Positions 35,150-43,551 of a stretch of DNA of 64,000 nt are shown one piece after another. The translations under genes and the position numbers were made by a program. The stretch is from Neptunomonas japonica DSM 18939. Its GTDB lineage: Bacteria; Pseudomonadota; Gammaproteobacteria; Pseudomonadales; Balneatricaceae. Positions within the stretch are counted from its first letter, which is position 1, and each line of letters starts with the position of its first letter. The stretch lies in NCBI RefSeq assembly GCF_000422765.1, contig NZ_AUGR01000006.1, positions 62,001-126,000 on the forward strand. The letters are read 5' to 3'. The notes beneath the pieces are model-generated. The model was not told the DNA's origin and searched no databases. It was given only the letters and a program-made list of their open reading frames with translations.

Positions 35150-35425
35150 GTGAACAAGTCTGAACTGATCGACGCTATTGCAGCTTCTGCTGATATTCCA
35201 AAGGCGGCTGCAGGTCGTGCATTAGACGGTGCGCTTGAAGCAGTAACTTCTGCATTGCAGAAAGGCGAATCTGTTGCACTAGTTGGTTTTGGTACATTTT
35301 CTGTAAAAGAGCGCGCGGCACGTACTGGTCGTAACCCGCAGACAGGGAATCCAATTGAGATTGCTGCTGCAACTTTGCCAAACTTTAAGCCTGGTAAAGC
35401 GCTAAAAGACGCAGTAAACAAGTAA
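35150..35425 (+). CDS. hupB: HU-beta DNA-binding protein
   Basis: The protein of 91 residues is a histone-like [22 protein letters not shown], the [18 protein letters not shown] strand pair and the DNA-binding arm [12 protein letters not shown], ending [13 protein letters not shown]. It bends and compacts DNA as a dimer. The start codon is GTG at 35150, with GGGGAA 6-8 bases before it. tRNA-Asp and ppiD follow. Confidence 0.95.
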   Translation: MNKSELIDAIAASADIPKAAAGRALDGALEAVTSALQKGESVALVGFGTFSVKERAARTGRNPQTGNPIEIAAATLPNFKPGKALKDAVNK

Positions 35426-35458
35426 GGGTTTGATCGAGTTAGATCATAGTCCAAACGT

Positions 35459-35535
35459 GGAGCGGTAGTTCAGCTGGTTAGAATACCTGCCTGTCACGCA
35501 GGGGGTCGCGGGTTCGAGTCCCGTCCGTTCCGCCA
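35459..35535 (+). tRNA. tRNA-Asp (anticodon GUC)
   Basis: The 77-base sequence folds as a tRNA: acceptor arms GGAGCGG and CCGTTCC with one G-T pair, a D arm around AGTTCAGCTGGTTAGA, anticodon loop CTGTCAC reading GTC, the T-loop GGTTCGAGTCC and encoded CCA. It lies between hupB and ppiD. Confidence 0.97.
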
Positions 35536-35540
35536 CGATA

Positions 35541-35573
35541 AAAAGCGCATTCAGGCGAATGCGCTTTTTTTTT
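35541..35573 (+). terminator. Terminator after tRNA-Asp
   Basis: A 12-bp stem (35541-35552 and 35557-35568) with a 4-base loop is followed by a run of T to 35573. Confidence 0.92.
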
Positions 35574-35600
35574 AACTATAGGGTTTGTTTTAGGTGAATC

Positions 35601-37484
35601 ATGCTGCAATCCATCAGAGATAATTCGCAGAGTATTGTTGCCAAAGTCATCGTTGGTTTAATTATTGTTACCTTTGCGTTGTTTGGAGTGGAGTCATTAG
35701 TAAGTTTGACCTCAGAGTCAGATGCGCCAGCGACAGTCAATGGTGAAGAAATATCTAGTCAAGAGTTATATCAGGCAACAGAACTGCAAAGACGTCAGTT
35801 GTTATCCCAAATGGGTGAGAACGCAGATCCGGCATTACTGGATGATGGTTTAATCAGCAGTATGGTGTTGGATAGTTTGATTGAACAGAAATCTCTGCTG
35901 TTAGCCGCAGAAGATAAGAATTTGATGATATCTGATCGTATGATCGATCAGATGATTGTTAATACCGCTGATTTTCAGGTGGATGGTCAATTTAATCGTA
36001 ATCAGTTTGAAGCCTCGCTCAGAAGTGCTGGTTTCACTCCGCTGATGTATAGAGATCTGCTAAGAAAAGAGCGTGTTATTGAGCAAGAGCGAAATGCTTA
36101 CCAATTATCGGCATTTGCTGTTCCGCAAGAGCTTGAGCGTATCGTTGCTTTGGATCGCCAAACGCGTGACATGAGCTATTTCCTACTGCCACTAACGGAT
36201 GTAATGGCTCAGGTTAATGTTTCAGAAGATGAAGTTAAATCTGAATATGAAGCAGAGCGCTCATCGCTAATGACACAAGAACAAGTGGCTGTTGAATATA
36301 TTCTGCTAAATAAAAATGACCTGAGAGACGATGTCGATGTTTCTGATGATGAGCTAAAAGCTCAGTATGATCAGTATTTGGCATCTTTTCAGGCAGAAGA
36401 AGAGCGCGATGTTGCGCATATCTTAATTGAAGTGACTGCTGAGCAAGATGATACGACGGCGCTAAGCAAAGTGATGGCGCTACAAGCGCGTATAAAGGCT
36501 GGTGAGTCATTTGAGACTTTAGCTAAAAGTGAGTCCGATGATGTTGGTTCTGCGTCTTCTGGTGGCGGTTTGGGTGTAAATGGCAAGGGTGTATTCTCTG
36601 AGCCTTTCGAGCGCTCAATGTATGAGTTGTCAGTTAATGAGGTATCAGAACCTGTTCGAACAGAGTTTGGTTACCATCTGATCAAAGTAAGCGGTATTTC
36701 TAAAGAAGAAGTGTCAAGCTTTGCTGAACTTAAATATGACCTTGCTGATGAAATTTTGGATCAGAAGGTTGAAGCTATTTATGTTGAGCGTCTAGAGCAG
36801 ATGGCTGATATCACTTTTTCTGCAGGCGATTTGGTTGAGCCTTCTGAAGCGCTTGGCTTGGTGATAGTGTCCAGCGATCCTTTTGATAGGGCTGGGGGCA
36901 ATGCTGACGTTACTCGAAATGCTAAAGTAATTTCAGCTGTCTTTAGTAGCGATTTGATTCAAGAGAAGGTGAACAGTCCTCTGATTGAGCTAGATAAGGA
37001 GCGTACGGTTGTTGCGCGAGTGAAAACGTATTTTGAGCCAAGAGAGCAAACGTTTGAAGAGGTTTCTTCTGAGTTGAAGCAACAGTTAGTCCAGCAAAAG
37101 GCCAGCGATTTGCTTGAATCTAAAGCAAAGGATGCTGTTGCGCAGCTTAATGCTGGAGAGTCTCTGGATAGGGTTGCTGCGAATGCTAAGGCTGAAACTA
37201 AAGTGGCAGTTTCACGTTCAACTTCGGATATTCCGTTAGAGGTGCGTAATCTTGCTTTTTCTTTGGCAAAGCCTATTGATGGTAAAGCTGTTGCTTCTCG
37301 AGCTGTTTTAAATGACGGTGGTATGGCGGTGGTACTATTGACTAGCGTTAATACACCAGAAATAACTCTGTCTGAAGAAGAGGTTCAATCGATGGCTGGT
37401 TTCTTAGGAACGCGCTTCGGGCAGCAAGAATATCAGGCACTGGTTAGCCAGTTGAAGAGTTCTGCAGAAGTTGAGAAAAGGTAG
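35601..37484 (+). CDS. ppiD: PpiD, periplasmic folding factor anchored in the inner membrane
   Basis: The 627-residue protein has an N-terminal membrane anchor (about 14-32: AKVIVGLIIVTFALFGV), a SurA_N-type chaperone part and a parvulin-type PPIase domain (about 260-360: RDVAHILIEV, GLGVNGKGVFSEPFERSMY, EFGYHLIKV). PpiD receives proteins leaving the Sec translocon. Length agrees with E. coli PpiD (623 aa). Confidence 0.92.
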   Translation: MLQSIRDNSQSIVAKVIVGLIIVTFALFGVESLVSLTSESDAPATVNGEEISSQELYQATELQRRQLLSQMGENADPALLDDGLISSMVLDSLIEQKSLLLAAEDKNLMISDRMIDQMIVNTADFQVDGQFNRNQFEASLRSAGFTPLMYRDLLRKERVIEQERNAYQLSAFAVPQELERIVALDRQTRDMSYFLLPLTDVMAQVNVSEDEVKSEYEAERSSLMTQEQVAVEYILLNKNDLRDDVDVSDDELKAQYDQYLASFQAEEERDVAHILIEVTAEQDDTTALSKVMALQARIKAGESFETLAKSESDDVGSASSGGGLGVNGKGVFSEPFERSMYELSVNEVSEPVRTEFGYHLIKVSGISKEEVSSFAELKYDLADEILDQKVEAIYVERLEQMADITFSAGDLVEPSEALGLVIVSSDPFDRAGGNADVTRNAKVISAVFSSDLIQEKVNSPLIELDKERTVVARVKTYFEPREQTFEEVSSELKQQLVQQKASDLLESKAKDAVAQLNAGESLDRVAANAKAETKVAVSRSTSDIPLEVRNLAFSLAKPIDGKAVASRAVLNDGGMAVVLLTSVNTPEITLSEEEVQSMAGFLGTRFGQQEYQALVSQLKSSAEVEKR

Positions 37485-37498
37485 TTTTTTCACAAATT

Positions 37499-37526
37499 AA
37501 AAACGCACTTTTTAGTGCGTTTTTTT
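37499..37526 (+). terminator. Terminator after ppiD
   Basis: Arms 37499-37509 and 37514-37524 (AACGCACT / AGTGCGTT core) with a TTTT loop and trailing T run. It is nearly symmetrical and could also serve the convergent FabH-like gene. Confidence 0.88.
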
Positions 37527-37540
37527 ATGGGCGAAGGCTT

Positions 37541-38662
37541 TTATCTCTTTTTGATAACAAGGCTGCCTATTGAGTATCCTGCACCGAATGAGCAAATCAG
37601 GCCGTGGTCACCGCTACTAAGGTCTGCGTGGTGTTGATGGAAGGCAATAAGTGATCCTGCCGACGCGGTGTTGGCATATTCATTAAGTACGATAGGGGCC
37701 TCGTTTTCGTTGGCATTTCTGCCAAGAAGCTTTCGAGTAATTAAGTGATTCATATTAATATTGGCCTGGTGTAGCCACCAGCGTTGTACATTCTCTACTG
37801 CAAGATTATGTTGCTCTATGTGTTGTAAAATGTGTTCAGCGGCCATAGGGCAGACCTCCTTGAATACTTTGCGCCCGTTCTGATGGAATAGGGCATCTAG
37901 TGCAAACGGGTCTGTATCACTGACTCTGGCGGTGTAGCCAAAGTTTGATCGTATGTTGTTTGAAAATACGGTTGCAGCTTTGGTGCTCAGTATTTCGTAG
38001 CTATGCTCAGATTGACATGTAGCTGAGTCTTCAATAACGGTGGCTACTGCGACATCTCCAAAAATAAAATGGCTATCGCGATCGCAGTAATTAACTTGTG
38101 GAGATGTTAATTCTGGATTGATGATTAATACCCCCGTTGCGGTACCTGCCTTGATCATTTCATAAGCTCTATGTAAGCCAAATGTGGCAGAGGAGCAAGC
38201 TACTTGCATGTCAAAGCCAAAGCCTTGTATACCAAGTGCATGTTGAACTTCAATAGCAATGGCTGGGTAAGCACGTTGTGTATAGGAGCAAGCAACAATA
38301 ATAGCGTCAATTTGGTCGGCTGATTTGTTTGCTGCTACGAGGGCTTTTCGTGCTGCGGCTAGTGCTATCTCAGCTTGTACTGAGAGCTCGTTGTCGGCTC
38401 TAGCAGGGATGCGTGGACGCATGCGGGAGGTGTCAAGAATACCATCTTTGCAATAAGCGAATCGACTTTTAATACCAGAGGCTTTTTCTATAAACTCAGC
38501 AGTAGATGACGGTTTTGCGCTAATGTTTCCTGCTTCTATATCGTCAGAGTGTTCTGTATTAAACGCTTCAGCCCAGGCGTTATAAGCTATAACCAGCTCT
38601 TCGTTTGTAATGGTGTTCGCAGGAGTCCAGAGACCGATACCGCTAATGACAGGTTTTTTCAT
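37541..38662 (-). CDS. 3-oxoacyl-ACP synthase III family protein (FabH2-like)
   Basis: The 373-residue thiolase-fold enzyme has the Cys of FabH-type synthases in MQVACSSATFGLH, the His in WWLHQANINMN and the Asn in LNEYANTASAGS. The N-terminal insert (about 30-70) and length exceed classical FabH (about 317 aa) and resemble the second FabH-type enzyme of pseudomonads, which takes medium-chain acyl-CoA from beta-oxidation into fatty-acid synthesis. That role is inferred. It is a single gene converging on ppiD. Confidence 0.82.
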   Translation of the reverse strand: MKKPVISGIGLWTPANTITNEELVIAYNAWAEAFNTEHSDDIEAGNISAKPSSTAEFIEKASGIKSRFAYCKDGILDTSRMRPRIPARADNELSVQAEIALAAARKALVAANKSADQIDAIIVACSYTQRAYPAIAIEVQHALGIQGFGFDMQVACSSATFGLHRAYEMIKAGTATGVLIINPELTSPQVNYCDRDSHFIFGDVAVATVIEDSATCQSEHSYEILSTKAATVFSNNIRSNFGYTARVSDTDPFALDALFHQNGRKVFKEVCPMAAEHILQHIEQHNLAVENVQRWWLHQANINMNHLITRKLLGRNANENEAPIVLNEYANTASAGSLIAFHQHHADLSSGDHGLICSFGAGYSIGSLVIKKR

Positions 38663-38786
38663 GGCATATTACTTCATTAAATAGAGGCTATTAACAACAG
38701 TATAGACAAGAAAAGTGCTACGAATAAAGAGAGTATATTTTGAGGCGAGGTGGCTCGGGGCCGTATTGGCCCCAAAATGGTGTTAC

Positions 38787-38975
38787 TTAGTGATGAGCAG
38801 GTCGGCTTGTAGTGATTTTTGGGAGTTCTAGGCGGAGTAGCGCTTTAAGTTTTGAAGCAACTGAAGTGTAAAGCTCACCTAAATATTCACTGCGTAGCTG
38901 ATGTGCTTGGTCTATATAATAAGCAGTATCAATGTTGCCGTCTTTGTCTGTATGTAGTTCTATATCGTTGTTCAT
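38787..38975 (-). CDS. Small conserved-looking protein (62 aa)
   Basis: The 62-residue reading (MNNDIELHTDKDGNIDTAYY, then IDQAHQLRSEYLGELY) looks like a short protein with an amphipathic helix that carries a basic C-terminal end. The pattern of Tyr-Tyr-Ile-x-x-Ala followed by xxRSEY resembles small bacterial proteins of unknown function seen in several proteobacteria; I cannot name the family with certainty. It is divergent from the LysR gene. A weak GAGA ribosome site precedes the ATG. Confidence 0.5.
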   Translation of the reverse strand: MNNDIELHTDKDGNIDTAYYIDQAHQLRSEYLGELYTSVASKLKALLRLELPKITTSRPAHH

Positions 38976-39052
38976 TGGTTTCTCGCTTAAGTCGTTTGGT
39001 GTTGATTTATGCGTTTATACTAAGGTCTAGGTGCTACTTGCACAAACGATCA

Positions 39053-39084
39053 ATTTTCATCAAAATGATGAGATATTTTCATCA
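39053..39084. promoter_or_regulatory. Candidate operator repeats upstream of the LysR gene
   Basis: The direct repeat ATTTTCATCA occurs at 39053-39062 and 39075-39084, period 22 bp (about two helical turns). A dyad TCATCA-AAA-TGATGA at 39057-39071 overlaps the first copy. LysR regulators usually bind divergent sites next to their own gene, and this lies just before the LysR start. Confidence 0.4.
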
Positions 39085-39089
39085 ATGAG

Positions 39090-39992
39090 GTGTTAGTTAT
39101 CAGACGCTTGCCCCCACTCAATTCAGTACGAATTTTTGAAGCTGCGGCCCGTAATGAAAGCTTTGTGGCAGCGGCTGAGGAACTTTCTGTGACGGCATCG
39201 GCCGTTAGCCATCAAGTAAAAACACTTGAGCAGTTCTTGGGTCTTGAATTATTTCGAAGAAATAAAAGAAAAGTTGAGTTGACGCCTATGGGTGAGCAGT
39301 ACTTGGTGTCTATCAAGTATGCTCTGGATGAAATAGAAGTGGCAACCAAGCGTCTAACGGCCAATCCAGAAACCGATATAGTTACAATTAGTGTGGCTCC
39401 AAACTTTTTGACACGGTGGTTGATGCCAAGGATGCAGCGCTTTCAGGAAAGATTTCCTGATGTAGAGCTGCAAATTAGTGCTTCAGCAGGGCTCATTGAC
39501 TTTAATAAATCAAATACAGACATGGCGATCTATTTTGGGCATGGCGATTGGCATGATATTGAGGTGCATTTTCTTAGAAAGGTACTGTTAGTGCCCGTAT
39601 GCAGTCCTGGGTTGATAAAAAGTGGGAAGCAATTAGCTAAACCTGAAGATTTGCGAAAGCATACTCTTATCCAGGTCAGTAAGCGCCTTTATGAGTGGCA
39701 GGAGTGGTTGCAGCTAGCTGGTGTGGAGCACTCGGGGTTCGGTAGAGGGTTGCAATTATCGAGTAGCCAGCTGGCCACCGCGGCGGCCCAGGAAGGGCTC
39801 GGTGTAGCGCTAGCTGACAGCACGTTGACATCAAGAGAGATAAAGGACGGCAAGTTAATAATGCCATTTGATATTATGTTGAATACGCATAAATCTTTCT
39901 ATCTGGTACATAAAAAGAATCGGTCTTTAACTTATGGTATGCGTGCATTTAAGGATTGGGTGATTGAAGAGATGCATAAGAGTAGTGTTTGA
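39090..39992 (+). CDS. LysR family regulator (GcvA-like)
   Basis: The 300-residue protein begins with the GcvA-type N-terminus RRLPPLNSVRIFEAAARNESF, has a winged HTH (about 20-65) and a type 2 periplasmic-binding-like effector domain. The reading begins at GTG 39090; the family would suggest a start near RRLPP, so the true start is uncertain. The next gene is a racemase, and the gcdH operon follows; in pseudomonads a LysR-type protein controls the gcd genes, which makes it a candidate regulator of these. Confidence 0.85.
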   Translation: MLVIRRLPPLNSVRIFEAAARNESFVAAAEELSVTASAVSHQVKTLEQFLGLELFRRNKRKVELTPMGEQYLVSIKYALDEIEVATKRLTANPETDIVTISVAPNFLTRWLMPRMQRFQERFPDVELQISASAGLIDFNKSNTDMAIYFGHGDWHDIEVHFLRKVLLVPVCSPGLIKSGKQLAKPEDLRKHTLIQVSKRLYEWQEWLQLAGVEHSGFGRGLQLSSSQLATAAAQEGLGVALADSTLTSREIKDGKLIMPFDIMLNTHKSFYLVHKKNRSLTYGMRAFKDWVIEEMHKSSV

Positions 39993-40041
39993 TCGTTTAT
40001 TAGTAAGGTTCTAATACTTGAGGTGAAACTAAGGAGTTGAT

Positions 40042-40740
40042 ATGCGCACAATTGGGTTGTTAGGTGGGATGAGTTGGGAGAGTACGGTTACCTACTATCA
40101 GCTTATTAATAAAGGAATTAAGAAGGAGTTAGGAGGGCTGCATTCTGCACAGGTTATCTTAACTAGTGTTGATTTTCAGCTGATAGAAACGTGTCAGGCT
40201 CAAGGGGATTGGCAGGGTGCGGCCAGTATTTTAAGTAAGGCTGCATTGAGTGTTCAAGCCGGTGGCGCTGATTTTTTGCTGATCTGTACAAACACTATGC
40301 ATAAAGTGGCCAGTGCTATTGAAGCAGAAATCGATATACCTTTGCTGCATATAGCAGATGCCACAGCGCAAGCATTGATTTTTCAGGGTGTTTCACGTGT
40401 CGCTTTATTAGGGACTCGGTTTACGATGGAGCAAGATTTTTATAAGGGCCGCTTAACTGACGTTTATGGTTTGGATGTCGTTATTCCCAGTAATGCTGAT
40501 CGAGCTATTATTCATCATGTAATTTACCACGAGCTCTGTGTGGGTAAGGTATTAGAGAGTTCTAAAAAAGAGTATTTGAGAATCATTGATCAAATGGCTG
40601 ATCAAGGAGCAGAAGCGGTGATTCTTGGGTGTACTGAAATTGGTTTGCTGGTCACGCAAGACGATACAGATATGCCGTTATTTGATACAACAAAGATACA
40701 TGCGCAAGCCGCCGTTGCTTACGCTTTGAGTACGACTTGA
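40042..40740 (+). CDS. Aspartate/glutamate racemase family protein
   Basis: The 232-residue protein has the paired catalytic Cys motifs of the Asp/Glu racemase superfamily: ICTNTMHKV (first Cys about 82) and LGCTEIGLLV (second about 193), and starts MRTIGLLGGMSWESTVTYY, as in aspartate racemases and the broad-range YgeA group. It would interconvert L- and D-amino acids without PLP. AAGGAG lies before the ATG. It follows the LysR gene by 49 bases on the same strand. Confidence 0.86.
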   Translation: MRTIGLLGGMSWESTVTYYQLINKGIKKELGGLHSAQVILTSVDFQLIETCQAQGDWQGAASILSKAALSVQAGGADFLLICTNTMHKVASAIEAEIDIPLLHIADATAQALIFQGVSRVALLGTRFTMEQDFYKGRLTDVYGLDVVIPSNADRAIIHHVIYHELCVGKVLESSKKEYLRIIDQMADQGAEAVILGCTEIGLLVTQDDTDMPLFDTTKIHAQAAVAYALSTT

Positions 40741-41155
40741 TCCATTTATGAGTCGAGTCTTTTATGTTGGTTTGCTTGTTATAGCTTTGTGACACTCGCA
40801 TAGTAAATGTTTTCAAATGTTCGGTATTCCGTACATGTAATTACACGCCTGACTAAAATTTCATATCAAAACCTATAAAAATAACTTTTCAATCTATCGC
40901 GTAAATATTCTCATTTCTAGAATATAGAATTATTATTATGTATATATATCAAATACTTAATTATGTTAATTCAAGTTGATTGTATTTTTAATAAATCACG
41001 TTTGTTTTTTTAATGTAAAAAAAATTATTACATATCTTGCATTTGTAAAAAATAATGAACACTATCTGCAGATAGTAACCATCAATAGTTTTAATCGCCA
41101 GTGTCAAAAAAAAGGCACGCGGCGTTATTATCAAAAATTTAACGAGGCTATCACC
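40741..41155. other. Long AT-rich intergenic region before the lysine-catabolism operon
   Basis: This stretch of about 415 bases has no gene that I accept. It is strongly AT-rich, with a 16-bp palindrome at 41061-41076. It must contain the promoter of gcdH and perhaps its regulator sites. Confidence 0.55.
41061..41076. promoter_or_regulatory. 16-bp perfect palindrome, candidate operator of the gcdH operon
   Basis: ACTATCTGCAGATAGT reads the same on both strands and lies 80 bases before the gcdH start. It is a plausible binding site for a dimeric regulator such as the LysR or XRE-cupin protein encoded near by. Confidence 0.45.
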
Positions 41156-42331
41156 ATGAGTAAATCAGCTTTTGTTTGGGAAGACCCTTTCCTGTTAGAC
41201 CAGCAGATTAGTGATGAAGAACGAATGATTCGTGATGCGGCGCGTGATTATATGCAAGGGCAGCTAATGCCACGCGTATTAATGGCGAACCGTAATGAAA
41301 CATTCGATGTTGAAATTATGAAAGAGCTGGGCGAGCTGGGTTTGCTGGGTAGCACTTTACCAGAAGAGTATGGCTGTGCCGGTGCTAGCCATGTGAGCTA
41401 TGGCCTTGTCGCTCGTGAAGTTGAAAGAGTCGATAGTGGTTACCGTTCAGCTATGAGCGTCCAGTCTTCGCTTGTAATGCATCCTATCTATGCATATGGC
41501 AGTGAAGAGCAGCGTCAAAAGTATCTTCCAAAACTGGCCAGCGGTGAATGGATTGGCTGTTTTGGTCTAACAGAGCCGGATGCAGGTTCTGACCCTGCTG
41601 GAATGCGCACCCGTGCTACCAAGGTTGACGGTGGCTACATCGTTAAAGGTAGCAAGATGTGGATTACTAATTCACCTGTTGCACAAGTTTTTGTTGTATG
41701 GGCAAAACTAGACGGTGTTATTCGTGGTTTTGTACTAGAAAAAGGTATGAAGGGTCTATCTGCACCTAAGATCGAAGGTAAGTTCTCATTACGTGCCTCT
41801 ATCACTGGTGAGATTGTGATGGAAGATGTCTTCGTTCCTGATGAAAACATTTTACCTAACGTTTCTGGCTTGTCTGGTCCCTTCGGTTGCTTGAATAAAG
41901 CACGCTTTGGTATCGCTTGGGGGGCTTTAGGTGCTGCTGAGTTCTGTTGGCAGGCTGCGCGTCAATACACCTTAGATCGCAAACAGTTTGGCCGTCCACT
42001 CGCACAAACTCAGTTGGTACAGAAAAAACTAGCAGACATGCAAACAGAGATTTCTATTGGTTTGCAGGGTTGTCTTCGTATGGGGCAAATGATGGATGCT
42101 GGCAACTGCCCAGTTGAGCTGATTTCCCTAATGAAGCGTAATAACTGTGGTAAAGCGTTGGATATTGCTCGTGTTTCGCGCGATATGCATGGCGGAAACG
42201 GTATTGCTGATGAGTTCCACGTGATTCGCCATGTGATGAACCTTGAAGCGGTCAATACGTATGAAGGTACGCATGATATTCATGCGTTGATTCTGGGCCG
42301 TGCTCAAACTGGTTTACAGGCCTTTTTCTGA
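41156..42331 (+). CDS. gcdH: Glutaryl-CoA dehydrogenase
   Basis: The 391-residue flavoenzyme is an acyl-CoA dehydrogenase with the glutaryl type N-terminus ([20 protein letters not shown]), the ligand motif [16 protein letters not shown], and the catalytic Glu in [19 protein letters not shown]. It oxidises and decarboxylates glutaryl-CoA to crotonyl-CoA. From ATG at 41156 with GAGG upstream; the longer reading from 40976 is excluded. Its stop overlaps the next start by one base (TGATG). Confidence 0.93.
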   Translation: MSKSAFVWEDPFLLDQQISDEERMIRDAARDYMQGQLMPRVLMANRNETFDVEIMKELGELGLLGSTLPEEYGCAGASHVSYGLVAREVERVDSGYRSAMSVQSSLVMHPIYAYGSEEQRQKYLPKLASGEWIGCFGLTEPDAGSDPAGMRTRATKVDGGYIVKGSKMWITNSPVAQVFVVWAKLDGVIRGFVLEKGMKGLSAPKIEGKFSLRASITGEIVMEDVFVPDENILPNVSGLSGPFGCLNKARFGIAWGALGAAEFCWQAARQYTLDRKQFGRPLAQTQLVQKKLADMQTEISIGLQGCLRMGQMMDAGNCPVELISLMKRNNCGKALDIARVSRDMHGGNGIADEFHVIRHVMNLEAVNTYEGTHDIHALILGRAQTGLQAFF

Positions 42332-43548
42332 TGAGCGGGGCTCTGTCTCACATCCGTGTTCTGGATTTGAGCCGTATTTTGGCTGGCCCTTGGGCCGGCC
42401 AAATGCTGGCCGATTTCGGAGCTGAAGTGATTAAAGTTGAACGTCCTGGAAGCGGTGATGATACCCGTGGCTGGGGGCCCCCTTTTATGAAAGGGAGTGA
42501 GTCTGAAACGTGTGATGCGGCCTATTTCCATTCTGCTAACCGCGGCAAACAGTCAGTTGCGGTTGATATGGCTCGTCCAGAAGGTCAGGCAATTATCCGT
42601 GAGCTTGTAAAAGTTTCGGATGTTGTGCTTGAGAACTATAAAGTGGGCGGTTTGAAGCGTTATGGACTTGATTACGATTCATTAAAAGAGCTTAACCCGC
42701 GCTTGGTTTATTGCTCGATCACTGGGTTTGGTCAAGATGGTCCCGACGCTCAACGCGCTGGATATGACTTTATGATTCAGGGCATGGGCGGTTTGATGAG
42801 TGTGACAGGCGAGCCCGATGGTATGCCTATGAAAGTAGGTGTGGCTTTAGTCGATGTGATGACGGGCCTGTATGCCGCTAATGCGGTGCAAGCGGCATTG
42901 CTACACCGTGAAGAAACCGGTGTCGGTCAATACATTGATCTGGCATTGCTGGATGTGCAAGTGGCAACGCTGGCCAATCAAGCAATGAATTTCCTTGCTG
43001 CAGGAAAACCTCCTGGAAGGCTGGGGAATGCGCACCCTAATATTGTGCCTTATCAGGCGTTTCCGACGGCCGATGGTCATATTATTTTGGCGGTTGGCAA
43101 TGATCAGCAATTTCAGCGCTTTTGTGAAGTTGCTGGATGCCCTGATTTGGCAAAAGAAATTGTATTTAGTACGAACCAAAAGCGCGTAGAAAATCGAAGT
43201 GATTTGATTCCGCTATTACTTCCTCTGCTGTTAACAAATAGTACGCAGCAGTGGCTTGAGAAATTGACAGAAGTGGGCGTGCCATGCGGTCCTATTAATA
43301 CTATCGAACAAGTATTTGATGAGCCGCAAATTAAACATCGTCAGATGCAAGTTTCTCTTGCTCATCGTGATGCTGGAGACGTTCCTTCTGTTGCAAATCC
43401 TGTGAAATTTTCTGAGACACCGATCGCGTATCATCAGGCGCCTCCTGTGCTCGGTGAGCACAGTTCTCATATTCTTGAATCTATTCTGGATATGACGTCT
43501 GAAGAAATAGAAAGTCTGTGTAATCAAGGTGTTATTCAAAGAGGTTAA
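42331..43548 (+). CDS. gcdG: CaiB/BaiF-type CoA-transferase, glutarate CoA-transferase (GcdG-like)
   Basis: The 405-residue class III CoA-transferase has its catalytic Asp175 in VALVDVMTGLYA and the N-terminal VLDLSRILAGPWAGQ. It lies directly after gcdH with a one-base overlap, so it should activate glutarate to glutaryl-CoA, most likely from succinyl-CoA. The related human enzyme SUGCT does this. Function is strongly supported by context and moderately by sequence. Confidence 0.9.
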   Translation: MSGALSHIRVLDLSRILAGPWAGQMLADFGAEVIKVERPGSGDDTRGWGPPFMKGSESETCDAAYFHSANRGKQSVAVDMARPEGQAIIRELVKVSDVVLENYKVGGLKRYGLDYDSLKELNPRLVYCSITGFGQDGPDAQRAGYDFMIQGMGGLMSVTGEPDGMPMKVGVALVDVMTGLYAANAVQAALLHREETGVGQYIDLALLDVQVATLANQAMNFLAAGKPPGRLGNAHPNIVPYQAFPTADGHIILAVGNDQQFQRFCEVAGCPDLAKEIVFSTNQKRVENRSDLIPLLLPLLLTNSTQQWLEKLTEVGVPCGPINTIEQVFDEPQIKHRQMQVSLAHRDAGDVPSVANPVKFSETPIAYHQAPPVLGEHSSHILESILDMTSEEIESLCNQGVIQRG

Positions 43549-43551
43549 GAG

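Noticed and set aside
40976-41155. 60-codon upstream extension of gcdH
   Set aside because: It is AT-rich with poor codon use; the family N-terminus and GAGG site support the ATG at 41156.
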